A stretch of 64,000 bases of DNA, taken from contig OZ014423.1 of NCBI GenBank assembly GCA_963965975.1, positions 744,001-808,000 on the forward strand. The letters run 5' to 3'. Shown here one piece after another: positions 41,309 through 51,263 of this stretch. Each line of letters starts with the position of its first letter. Positions within the stretch are counted from its first letter, which is position 1. The notes below the pieces were generated by a model, which made no database searches, was not told where the DNA came from, and worked only from the letters and a program-made list of their open reading frames with translations. A program made the position numbers and the translations under genes. This DNA comes from Xestospongia bergquistia (lineage: Eukaryota > Porifera > Demospongiae > Haplosclerida > Petrosiidae).

Positions 41309-41631
41309 GAAGCCATATAATATGTATTTTGTTTTATTCTGTTTTTATGTTTCAAAACAGCTGCAGTCAAAAATGTTTTTTTAAAATGCAAACAAATGCA
41401 CTTTATAGTTGAATTGAGTGATGCTCCATATTTTGTTGCATACAGTAATTATTGTTGATTATAATTGTTAATGGATTTTCCTCCATGTGACCATACATGT
41501 ACTAAATATGGTAACATGCTGATGTAATTATGTTACTATATTTAGGGTTTAGTAATAAATATAATCAAGGATATGGATTCTAGGACCTGCAACGTTAACA
41601 GATGAGTGCTGTTGTTATTATTACTTATGAA

Positions 41632-41745
41632 ACATTTTTATGTTGAAGCAAAAAGATTTAGGCAAGCAGCTTTGATATTGGATGTTGTTGGAGTAATGTG
41701 GTTTATATTAATTGTTAATTATTGTTATTATTGTTAGCATAATGA
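41632..41745 (+). pseudogene. Decayed exon 3 of a CD225-like gene (copy of gene 2)
   Basis: About 110 bp align closely with exon 3 of the gene at 36,733-38,192. The readable part is FYVEAKRFRQAALILDVVGVMWFIL, then a stop. No exons 1 or 2 of this type were found between it and gene 4. It occupies the place where a gene-2-like gene would be expected. Confidence 0.8.
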
Positions 41746-42522
41746 TGTAATTCTTTTATGGTGCAATGAGAAACTAATTATCACATTATTGAAATCATTT
41801 TAACAATTCATCAGTGTAATATTTTGTTTGAATATCATTAGTATGAATGGAATTTGCACATGCCATTACAGAAAATTATTATTGATTTAGTACATTTGCT
41901 TTGTGTAACCTGATCCTATCTGATATCATATTATTGTCTTCATGTCTATTTATAGCAGTCAATTTTGTTTATAGACTGTCTCTGGTAGTAAACTGAAGAC
42001 TATAATAATACACTTAGCTTACCAGCAGATAAAAACAACATTAAATTATTATAACAAACATAACTATACTAATGATACCTTGCTCCATAAAAGTTAACAA
42101 TTAATTATGTTATATATGATGCTTTGGATCATTACTATAATCACTGATAATATACATCATTTCATGATACATGAATGAAATATCTCACTAATCAAATTAA
42201 TGACAATATTGTTATGTCAGCAATGGCCATCATATGAACTTTCTGCTAAACACTCACACTACTTTTGAAATTAAACAAAAAATGCAGTAGAACAATGACA
42301 ATGATTTTAGACGTTTTAGTATTTATATTTGTCTATTTTAACATGGTTTTCAATTATTATTAAATTATATGCAATGAAAATATTCTAGCATGTCTTGTTC
42401 CTTACTTATAAATACTTCACTTGGTCCTCAGGGATGCAGAATAAAATAAAAACAGTATTTTGTTGAAGTACCTTTATAAAAATTATATAATTAATACTGA
42501 AGAAATTTGCCAAATGTTAATG
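41746..42522. other. Gap between decayed exon and CD225-like gene 5
   Basis: AT-rich, no coding or structural feature recognised. Confidence 0.5.
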
Positions 42523-43377
42523 TTAACGACAACGATTACGGGAATACCTCCTATAATCATCATCACAATATAATCCAATAGTGAGTCCAATCACTAGTAC
42601 TGTTACAATACCAGTATATATTAAATTGAGAATGCTGAGTACAGCAGCCACATATCCCTGGAACTTAGTAGATGAATATTTTCCTTCTTTCTTAGCATTA
42701 TAGGCCTGTGTGATAAGAATATATTAGATATACTTAATAAATCATATAGCAGTCATATAATAGAAGTAAATTTGGTTGTTGTGTATCTCAGAAGTGAGTG
42801 GGCATATTAATTTTATACACAATATATCTTTAAATACAGTCAGATATTAAAATAGAACTAAAGAAATGATAATGGAGACAGAGATATACTTAATGTCTGT
42901 GTTTTGCCAAACAGATTTTTACATTACATTGCCAACTATGGCCACATGTATTATAAACTATTGTAATTTCACTTACCCATACAGCATAGAGTAAGGCAGG
43001 AATACCAAATATCAAAGATGTGAGATTTAATATAGCACATCCCATAGTAACAACTGTAGTAAGGACTAAATTATGACTTGGAAGAAGACGACGATCAATT
43101 GGTTGGGAGGCTACCTGAGTCTAGATACAAAATAAATCATTAAAATTACATATAATATACATTCATTTACTGGTTGTGGCATAAACACCATTCCTCCTTG
43201 TGGTCCAGCTACATACCGTACTGGTACAGGTTGTGGTACTGCCATCATCACAGGCTGCTGATCATTAGAAGACACAGCTGCAGGCTGACCAGGTGACGCT
43301 ATTGATATCGGCTGATGTGAAGACACCGGTCGATCAGAAGTCCTTACTGGTCTAGTTGAAGGGTGTTGTTGACCCAT
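42523..43377 (-). CDS. CD225/dispanin-like small membrane protein 5
   Basis: A three-exon gene: 43171-43377, 42977-43120 and 42523-42705, 534 nt, 177 residues. Exons 2 and 3 are nearly identical to those of gene 1 (TQVASQPIDRRLLP; VLTTVVTMGCAILNLTSLIF; AYNAKKEGKYSSTKFQGY), including intron-border sequence. The N-terminal exon has diverged (MGQQHPSTRPVRTSDRPVSS) but keeps the final PVPVRYVAGPQGG block. Strong similarity in the helix exons combined with a diverged first exon suggests recent duplication or gene conversion limited to the 3' part. The C-terminus is basic (RRYSRNRCR). Confidence 0.75.
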
Positions 43378-43489
43378 CTTCTTAGCTACACTTTCACTTC
43401 CCCGATCGAAATTATTAACGGAGTATAAAGCGGCTTCACTCGTAAGATTAACGATTATGATGTTATTATGCTAATACTCAGCCAGACAG

Positions 43490-44160
43490 TAAGCCAATTA
43501 GGGGAATCTAGTCTATCAACTTAACACAACAAGTGTCTACCAATGACTACTCTACAAAGATTATATTACCAATTGCTATTCCACAAGGACATGCATAACA
43601 AGATGATAGGATAGAGCGAGGCCAGTTAAAAAATGACCTATTAGTTTACAATGTGGCTCTCCTGCCTTTAACAAACAATATACTTCAATATAAAATTATA
43701 TATTTCTGTTCCAAGGTTTAGAGTTTGGAGTCTAGAGTATAGCATCATATTGAAGTAAAATGCTGTCAGTAGAATAGCTACATTGGTTAGTTTAAGAACT
43801 ATAATACAGGTTACTAATAATTTTGTAATAAAAATAATAATGGTAAGAATTTGTTTATCTTGGGTTCTTTTCAATTTACTTTATTGATATTTATTAGCCC
43901 AGCTTTGATAACTTTACTGATAGTAAATTTATTATAATTATATAGTAATTAGTATATATTATGACAATTTTGATAATGATTTGTAATTAATCCACTAACC
44001 ATTCATAATTACTTTTAGTTCCATTAATCATTTTCATAGAGTATTGTTTAATGAGCTGTTTAGAAGAAGAGATATCAATCTAATGAAGTTCATTTTTGGC
44101 TCAAGAAAGAATATTCATTGGTTAAGCAACTTTAATGTCATGTACTAGAGTTGGTATAGG
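43490..44160 (+). pseudogene. Decayed copy of CD225-like gene 2
   Basis: Three segments align in order with gene 2. 43,490-43,605 matches the start of exon 1, including one repeat unit (ttaccaattgctattccacaagg). 43,889-43,925 matches the end of exon 2 and its donor region. 44,048-44,150 matches exon 3 at roughly 60%. Stops and indels break all frames. It is oriented head-to-head with gene 5, just as gene 4 is with gene 3. Confidence 0.7.
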
Positions 44161-44686
44161 CAATGTTTTCATGAATCTGGGGTTATGACATAAATTATAC
44201 AGCTGCTTATGAATGACTCATTAATTTAAAAATATAAATTAATTTTTATAACTTGTAGTTTATCAGCAGAATGTATATAGCCTGTTTGTTATCCATGAGA
44301 TCTGTTTTGAGCACGTATAGTAGTCTTTACTGAAGTTGGTTTAAGTGTAAGCAAAGAGCTATCAGACAAGTATTGTTGCTATTTAACTGTTGTCTTCAAT
44401 CATGTACTAATATTATTACTATGTGGAGTATTTTAAACAATGCATTGTTTGTAATGGTAGCAAGTTAAGGTTATAAAAGTTAATAATATTATAACAATAC
44501 TGTGATTATGACCATTTATTAGACAATCTCTGACCACATGTTTACGTATATTATAGACAGGCTGGCTTCATATCTACTGCTCCCACATTTTTATATAAAC
44601 AATATTTAATAAAATACACCAGTTAATTAGACACTAAGCTGGCCTCTGTTGACTTTATATGAATGTAATAGAATTAGCTGAGTGTA

Positions 44687-44963
44687 CTATCTTTCCCATC
44701 GAGTTTTGCCTTGGTCAGCATATTTGTGGGATGGTTTTGTATGATCATGTGACAAATTAAGAAAGAGTAAGAATGTTAAACATCCAGTGAGACATGCTGC
44801 TCCAAATATCATCACTTTTTTGTTCTAGACAATAAGAAGAAAGCTTCATCAAATGTATAATGTACTATTTTGTACTTACCGGTTTAGCAAATAGTTCAAA
44901 ATTGACAACTCTAAATGCTGTAGTTGTTCTACTATTTCTAATACCTTTTCCAGGATCAGCCAT
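44687..44963 (-). CDS. SMIM8: Small integral membrane protein 8
   Basis: A two-exon gene: 44880-44963 and 44687-44824, 222 nt, 73 residues. The conserved core RTTTAFRVVNFELFAKPNKK matches the SMIM8 signature (RTTT-FR-VN-ELF-KPN-), directly followed by one transmembrane helix (VMIFGAACLTGCLTFLLFLN). The C-terminus is short and charged. SMIM8 is a conserved single-pass protein of unknown function. Somewhat shorter than vertebrate SMIM8 because of a short N-terminus. It is too small to stand out as an ORF because the intron splits it. It shares a 134-bp promoter with the polymerase gene. Confidence 0.85.
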
Positions 44964-45097
44964 AATAATTCGGTATACTTCTGTAAAATCATCCAGTAAA
45001 CGCGTTGTGAGCATTTACGGAAGTATACGGAAACGTTCTGAAATTTGTACTGAAATGAAATGGGAACCAAACTACTCCGTATATGTCTCCTATTTAG
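44964..45097. promoter_or_regulatory. Divergent promoter of SMIM8 and the family-X polymerase, with a foldback
   Basis: 134 bp separate the ATGs. Two 19-bp segments (44,969-44,987 and 45,014-45,032; core gtatactt) are inverted complements at 17 of 19 positions. Such a palindromic arrangement around a divergent promoter could hold two copies of one factor site in opposite orientation; this is inference. Confidence 0.55.
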
Positions 45098-47582
45098 ATG
45101 GCCCAAGGAAAGAAAAGGGAGAGGGAGGAGTGGGATCACGAACTAGATGATCACGTGAGCAAGAAAGCTCAGTTGGAGGACGAAGCCAAGTACACTTTAT
45201 ATATTATTAAAACTAAAATATCTGCAGGACATCTTAACCATTTAAAGACGTTATCTTTAAAAAATGGATTCATTGTTTCTGAAACATATAAGTTAGTATT
45301 ATGGTCATAATGTTTTCAATATTCCTTTATTGCCATAGTAACAGTGTGACACATGTGGTTACAGCACTTCCAACCTTAGAGCGCGTTAAGGATGTTTTAA
45401 AGAGGTTAGGAAGATTTGTAATTAATTATTGAACTACTTCATTTTCTGAAAAATAGTTCTTGTTTGGATCATGTGGAGATAGTCACTCTAGAATGTTAGT
45501 AATAACATGTAAATATTATAGCAAATATCAAGAGTATATAGTCTCGTCTTGGTAATGTTTGTTAGGGCTTACTGCTAGCTTCATTGAGGGTAAACCAGTT
45601 CAAGTAACAGAACGATATCGACTTACAAGAACAAGGTGATGATCATGTGATAACCACATGACATAAATATTTTATATGCAACAGCACTGAAAATGAAGGG
45701 GTTTCAACAAAGACATCAATTCAGAATAAACCCTCAATGTCTGAAGTAGTAAATATAACAACAGGAGATACCAATATGTTGTGTTCATTTACTAGGTGAC
45801 TAAATATGAATGTCAAAGGCCTACTTTATTGACACACTCTAATCCTCATATCACTGTAAGCTAGAGATAGAGAGATCTAATGTTCTTCTCCTTTTATATA
45901 CAGGAAGCACTTGAACTGTTAGAAAAATATTATCAATATATTGACCATAAACAAAATGACACAAGAGCACTTGCATTTAGACACGCTTCTTGTACAATCA
46001 AAGCTTTATCAAGGTAACATTGTAATGAGACAACTATGTATTAGAACACTTTGCAGACAAGTGAAGAGAATTGAAGAAGTTGCTGACTTACATAGAATAG
46101 GAAAGCATTCTAGGAGAGTGATTGAGGTTAGATGGAACTTGTAGACAGATGAAAAGATGGATTGATGAACAGACATACTTTGTAGGAGATTATTATAAAA
46201 GGAGAATCAAAAGAAGTCAAAGAGATACAATGTAGTGAATGGTTCCAATGTATGGAGGTAAAGTACATTATGTTTTATGCTTTACTTGTTATATCTTTAG
46301 TTATTTACTATGGTTTATGGGTGTGGTCCAGCTACTGCTGATAAATGGTACAGACAAGGATTCCGTACTATTGATGATTTAAGAGAATGTAATGATCTTA
46401 CACTCACAGAGACACAAAGACTAGGTAAGGTTTCTAATGAAGTATGAACAATTGTTAATATAAATATTTATTAGGATTGTTGTATTATGAAGATATTTCT
46501 AAACCAATACATGTAGTATCAATACATACATAAATCTGAAGTAGCAAAGATCACTGACTTCATACAACAAGAGGTAAGTAGTAGTATCTATCTATCTATT
46601 ACAAATCTTTTGTTGCTCTAGGTAAGAGAATGCTGTCCTGGAGTCACTGTTGAAGCAGTAGGAGGATATAGAAGGTACTGAAATTAAACATGATATTAAC
46701 ACATTCTTAATGCAATCTTAATGTGTTCTTGTACTTAATTTTAACACCTTACTGATGCAATGATATTTTACTACAGAGGTAAATCACACAGCCACGATGT
46801 TGACCTGTTGTTATCACATGAGAGCTCTACAGTTACTAGTACACTTCTTGAGACACTCCTCTCTCATTTTAAGACTAAAGTAAGTCATCTAGTTGTCAGC
46901 TTTAGTGAGCACATTGGAATCATGTATCACAGAATCTTTTAGTTCATGCTGATGTGAATGCTGGACAAAATTACTTGGCAAACATTGTAAGTACACACGA
47001 GAACTCTGTTCTTCCAAGCAGCAGCTCTGAAGGACATCAAAGGTGATAGTTATAGAGTGAAGTTATGACTTATGACTCAATAGATAGCATTTATAGAATA
47101 TGAGATTTTAATTCAATATTATCTGATATCTTTCAGGAGAGTAAAGTTTGACCATCTTGATAAAGCATTTTGTATCATGAAATTGCAACTGAAAGATGAT
47201 GACAACAAAAAACAAGAAAATCCATTGACAATTATCAGACGAGTTGATCTCATTGTGACACCTCCTGAACAATATCCCTTTGCCCTTCTCAGCTGGACTG
47301 GCTCAAAGGTACCAATCACTCAACACGTTGTTAAATGCCTTATTGGAATTGTTTAGCAATTTAATCGCTCATTGCGAAGGTATTCTGTAAGAGAGTGTCA
47401 AAAGACAGTCACTGCTCATGGAATATTTGATATAATTGAAGTCAGTGAGAATTGGTAGTTTTGTGCCCTATAAGTTAATGTGTTCTTTTTTGTAGAGAAA
47501 ATTTTTACCAGCCAAAACAGAAAAAGATATATTTGATATTTTAAAACTAAATTATTTGGATCCCTATGAGCGCAACTGCTAG
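45098..47582 (+). CDS. Family-X DNA polymerase (Pol mu/TdT-like), possibly frameshifted
   Basis: A spliced gene of the Pol mu/TdT/Pol lambda group, which fills gaps in DNA double-strand break end joining in the nucleus. N-terminal exons encode a BRCT domain (SLKNGFIVSETYK, SVTHVVTALPTLERV, LTASFIEGKPVQVTERY). The 8-kDa-like part follows (ALELLEKYYQYIDHKQND, then RALAFRHASCTIKALS), then the fingers HhH motif (YGCGPATADKWYRQGF), the catalytic GGYRRGK and HDVDLLL with the metal-binding Asp pair, RRVDLIVTPPEQYPFALLSWTGSK with the third Asp, and the C-terminal FDILKLNYLDPYERN. BRCT plus this C-terminus points to Pol mu or TdT rather than Pol beta. Oddity: in the exon at about 46,474-46,572 a 19-bp segment after SKPIH shifts the frame into a stop before SEVAKITDF. 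No GT-AG intron removes it cleanly. Confidence 0.85.
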
Positions 47583-47735
47583 TCAGGTTTTAAACTCATA
47601 GTATAATTTTTTAGCAACTCAAAACTCTATAATAATATAATAAAAATGAATTTTTAATAGAAGGGAATTTTAAAATGTATATAATTTTTTCTAGCTCTTC
47701 AATAATATTAGCAGTTTGGATTATGTTATATCTTC

Positions 47736-48972
47736 TTACTTTTTGCTTCTCTTCTTCTGTTTAACCAAAGCACGCGACACAAACTCAGAAGATGTTGCAG
47801 CACTTTGAACAACACCATAATTTAACTCTGGTGTATTTTGTTCCATCTCTTCAAACATAGCTACCGTCATATCTGACATATTTTGAGCTTTGGCATATGA
47901 AGAAGCTACACCACTTTGTTTCTGGGTACGAGTCTCACTGCGTTGCATATAAAAATGACTGATCATATGATACACTATTCCTTTGCCCCACTCAAATGAA
48001 ATGATAACTGGATCAGCACCATAGCGACGTTTGAGTTCATCAGAACGTACGAGCACTTTAACCTTCTTCTTGTCCAAAATTTCGATTGGATAGGATGATC
48101 CCTCTAACCACCAAACTGGGGCAGCGTCTTTCTCCTGATCAATAAAACCTTTAAGAATATCGTCTTCCTTATCAACTATCTCCACGGAAACGACCTCATC
48201 ACCTGATGCTCGACCATTGTACTTGACAGTATTAGGGAACCCCACCTCAAGGACATATTTCAAGGCCCAATCAGTTGTAATTAACATGCCACCTGACTCT
48301 ACAAAACCTGAAAGTTTACGAGCAACATCTGGAGGGAAACTAGAGGGACAGTTGACATAGACAGTTTGTTCAGGTTTGAGTTCCATTCGTTTAAGTTGTG
48401 CTGGAGTGACGTGGGCAAAAGGGACTCCGATAGCATTGAGAACTAAGTGGATATGATCGTAGGTTCCCTGGACGCATACAATGTCACTCTCAGCAACAGA
48501 ATCCAAGATGGCGACATCTTCTGGGTTCTCTCTTTCCATACGTTCACGTACAAGCTGTTTACTAATGTTGTAAGCGGCATTCATTTCTTTGGCTCCAGGA
48601 GCATTACTGGCAACGTTGGTAGCACCTAAACTGTTAGTCATCTGTTGAGGAGGTAGTAAATCTAATGGCCCTTGCTGGATTTGAAATTCTTCTTCGTAAG
48701 CATCTAATGAAGGCATTGGACTTAACTAGTGAGAGTGAGAGAGAAAGAAAGAGAGTGAATAAATAAAATATTAGGAACATGACCATGGATATGCCTGATA
48801 CTTTGCTAGCTTGCCCCCCCCACTTGTGGACCCAATGATATACCTCTGCAATGTTCTGCTGTTCTTGAAGTGGAGGAGGCTGAAGAGCTTCTTCAAACGA
48901 CTGAGGATTCTCTGTATCAGAGCCATGACTCAACTGACGACCAAACAGCACTTTCTTTACCCAACTGGCCAT
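47736..48972 (-). CDS. Unrecognised protein with a possible glutamine-amidotransferase-like fold
   Basis: A two-exon gene: 48844-48972 and 47736-48725, 372 residues; the junction (NIAE then LSPMPSLDAY) keeps frame. I do not recognise the family. The N-terminal 90 residues are Gln/Pro-rich and probably unstructured. From about residue 115 an alternating strand-helix pattern (DIVCVQGTYDHIHLVLNAIG, VPFAHVTP, QTVYVNCPS, FVESGGMLITTDWAL) resembles the class-I glutamine-amidotransferase-like fold used to build a ligand pocket, but no catalytic Cys-His pair stands out. The C-terminus is basic (KQKKRSKK). No signal peptide or membrane segment is visible. It ends 153 bp from the stop of the polymerase gene (convergent). 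Confidence 0.75.
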
Positions 48973-49037
48973 TTTTGACACACTGTGGAATGTAATAACC
49001 CTACTTGCAAGGAGCCACACCCTTCAAGAATTTATTA

Positions 49038-50609
49038 TTAAGTATTAGTATCGCAAGTTAATATATCTTTAAACAGTATAAACTCTACATCGTAACTGTT
49101 CTCAACTCCCCATCGATATTTCTCTGACATTCCATTATTCCATCGCACCTGGACGTAATTGTCTTCAATTTTTCGAGTGATTGTACCTATTGAGCCTATA
49201 GGAACAAGTTGATCTCCATAGACCCAATCAGGCCCTTTGCGAACTTTGATATAGTCTATATTACCTTGATCTACACAGAAAGAATGTGTTTTAATATCAA
49301 TATCACCAAATTTTAAAAGGACTTGATGGGCTCCTCCACACACCGGAGAGAAGCGAATGTGGCCTTGAAAAGGTGATGTCCAATCTATGGCTGTAATAGT
49401 TAACATACGATCACTGGCTTTACCATATTTTATGACTATATCTGCTTCTAGAGGGATCAACAACATCTCTAGATCAATTTCTGGATTTGAAATGGAAAAT
49501 GTTGCATCAAATACTTTTCCAGGTTGTACTTTAGGTGGAATCTTAACTGTGAATACAAAACTATCATATATGTTTACAATAGCAGGTAAGGCACTTTTCA
49601 ATGCTTTTGAAATTTCCTGAGGTTCTGCAGATTGACAAAAAAGTGGAATTTGTGAAGCTATTTCTTTTATAGTTTCTTTGTCCATTGGTAAATCAGTAAT
49701 TGTTTGAAATCGTTCACATAATTGAGAGGTGAGAGAAAGATAAACATTTCGATGACACTGAGAAATCTTGTTCTTAAAATCAATGGCAGTTTGTATACTA
49801 GCAAGATCAAATTCTTTGCCATTTCTTGCAGCCCATAATTGTTTTTTAATCTTTGTATCAGCTTCATCAATTTAGTGTACAAGGAGGTCTTTTTGATGAT
49901 TTACTTCATCAATAAAACGTTTGGCGTCAGTTTCAATTGATGCTTTTAGAGTTTCGAAATGCTTCTCAAGACTAACTTCAAACTTTTCCAAACTTTGCAA
50001 ACGGTATTTATAATGACATAATTTTTGAACTGAGGTTCCATATGACACAGAAAGCATTTGCTGTTCATGTTCATAAGCTTCATTAAGGTCCTTTGAAATA
50101 TCATGATCTCGATGGTCAAACACAATGCAATAAGCACATAGCAAAGCATGGCAACTTAAACAATAGAACATAAGAGGGTGTAAGTTGTGTTCAGTACATA
50201 ATAGAGTCTTATGAAAGGATTCATTGTTTTCGTTGATAGGTGTTATATGGTGTTGTTGAAAGGGAATAAGGGTTTTATGGAGATCAACACACTTTGAACA
50301 CAAGACAGATTGACATTCATTGCATTGTGAAATGGCAGCATTTTTTTCTATACAGAGTTGGCACTTCTTATCCACTGCTTTACTAGAGCAAGGGATAGTC
50401 AAATCATTAGGAAAGTCATCAGGACCATTAATAGAGGGAATCCTATGACTAGTCCTACAAACAGGACAACTTATTGTGGAGTTTTTAACTGGGCATCTTT
50501 GAAGACACTTGAGACAAAATGTGTGCAAACAAGGTAACAGTTTAGGATTTTCATAAGTGTCAAGACAGGCTGGACAACTAGAAGAAGAGGCATCATCACC
50601 AGCAGCCAT
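49038..50609 (-). pseudogene. TRIM-like RING/B-box protein with filamin and MIB/HERC2 domains, one in-frame stop
   Basis: A single exon from ATG 50,609 to the stop at 49,038, 523 codons including one internal TAA at 49,872-49,874; the frame is the same on both sides. The N-terminal half has a C3HC4 RING (SCPACLDTYENPKLLPCLHTFC, then CPVCR), B-box 1 (CQLCIEKNAAISQCNECQ), B-box 2 (CTEHNLHPLMFYCLSCHALLC) and a coiled coil up to HQKDLLVH. After the stop come the rest of the coil, a filamin-like Ig repeat (KVQPGKVFDATFSISN, then CGGAHQVLLKFGDIDI) and a MIB/HERC2-type domain (RKGPDWVYGDQL, then VQVRWNNGMSEKYRWG). RING/B-box proteins are E3 ubiquitin ligases. Classed as pseudogene because of the stop, but everything else is intact, so a null allele, sequence error or readthrough is equally possible. 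Confidence 0.8.
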
Positions 50610-50667
50610 CGTTATAAGGTTTTGATAAGTCATATGACAGTCCATCTGGCGAGGCCAGTCCTCAAAT

Positions 50668-50825
50668 TTTACTTAGGTCCATTTTTGCATGCAAAATTTG
50701 GACCTAGGTCCAATTTATGCAAGCAAAATTTTGTCTTAATTTGGACCTATACGGCAAAATTTGTTCCCAGAGTTAGGTCTACTTTAGGCAGCAAGATTTG
50801 GTCCTATATAGGTCCAATTTGATCT
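50668..50825. repeat. Degenerate array of ggacctaggtcc-type palindromic motifs
   Basis: About six copies of aggtcc or ggacct in alternating orientation, each followed or preceded by AT-rich aattt, occur in 160 bp. One copy forms the 16-bp perfect palindrome ttggacctaggtccaa (about 50,697-50,712). It lies within 220 bp upstream of the RING/B-box gene start. Confidence 0.7.
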
Positions 50826-51263
50826 GATTATAATAACATTTAGCATTTAATCTAAATAAAGACAGTACATGTTATGTAATTATAGGTTATATTATATAGG
50901 TAATGTTACAATTAATTAAGAGTTTTTTTTTTTTACACAAATGTCACATTTTCATGATATGTGACACTTATGTAGTACATGACATTGTAATATTGTAGTG
51001 TTAAGAGATAAAAAATATATTATTTTTTCTTATTATTTTTTTTCAAACTTGACCAGCAATAAATGAACAGCAATACATGTAAATGTATTTGCTGTTCATA
51101 AATAAATATAACACAAAAAACAATGTTATTAATTTCACTTTAAAGGACGGTATTTCTTTACAGGCTACCTAGACACTTAAAAATATGAAAAATGTAATTA
51201 ATAATTGCTTCTAAAAAATATAATAAAACTACATTAGTGGTCAGGTATTATGACTTATAATTT
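50826..51263. other. Intergenic region with no gene seen
   Basis: AT-rich sequence including poly-T and poly-A runs near 50,920-51,060, between the upstream side of the RING/B-box gene and the 3' end of the kinase gene. Confidence 0.5.

Noticed and set aside
51000-51120. Possible poly-A retrotransposon insert
   Set aside because: A/T runs are present but there is no target duplication or recognisable retroelement sequence.
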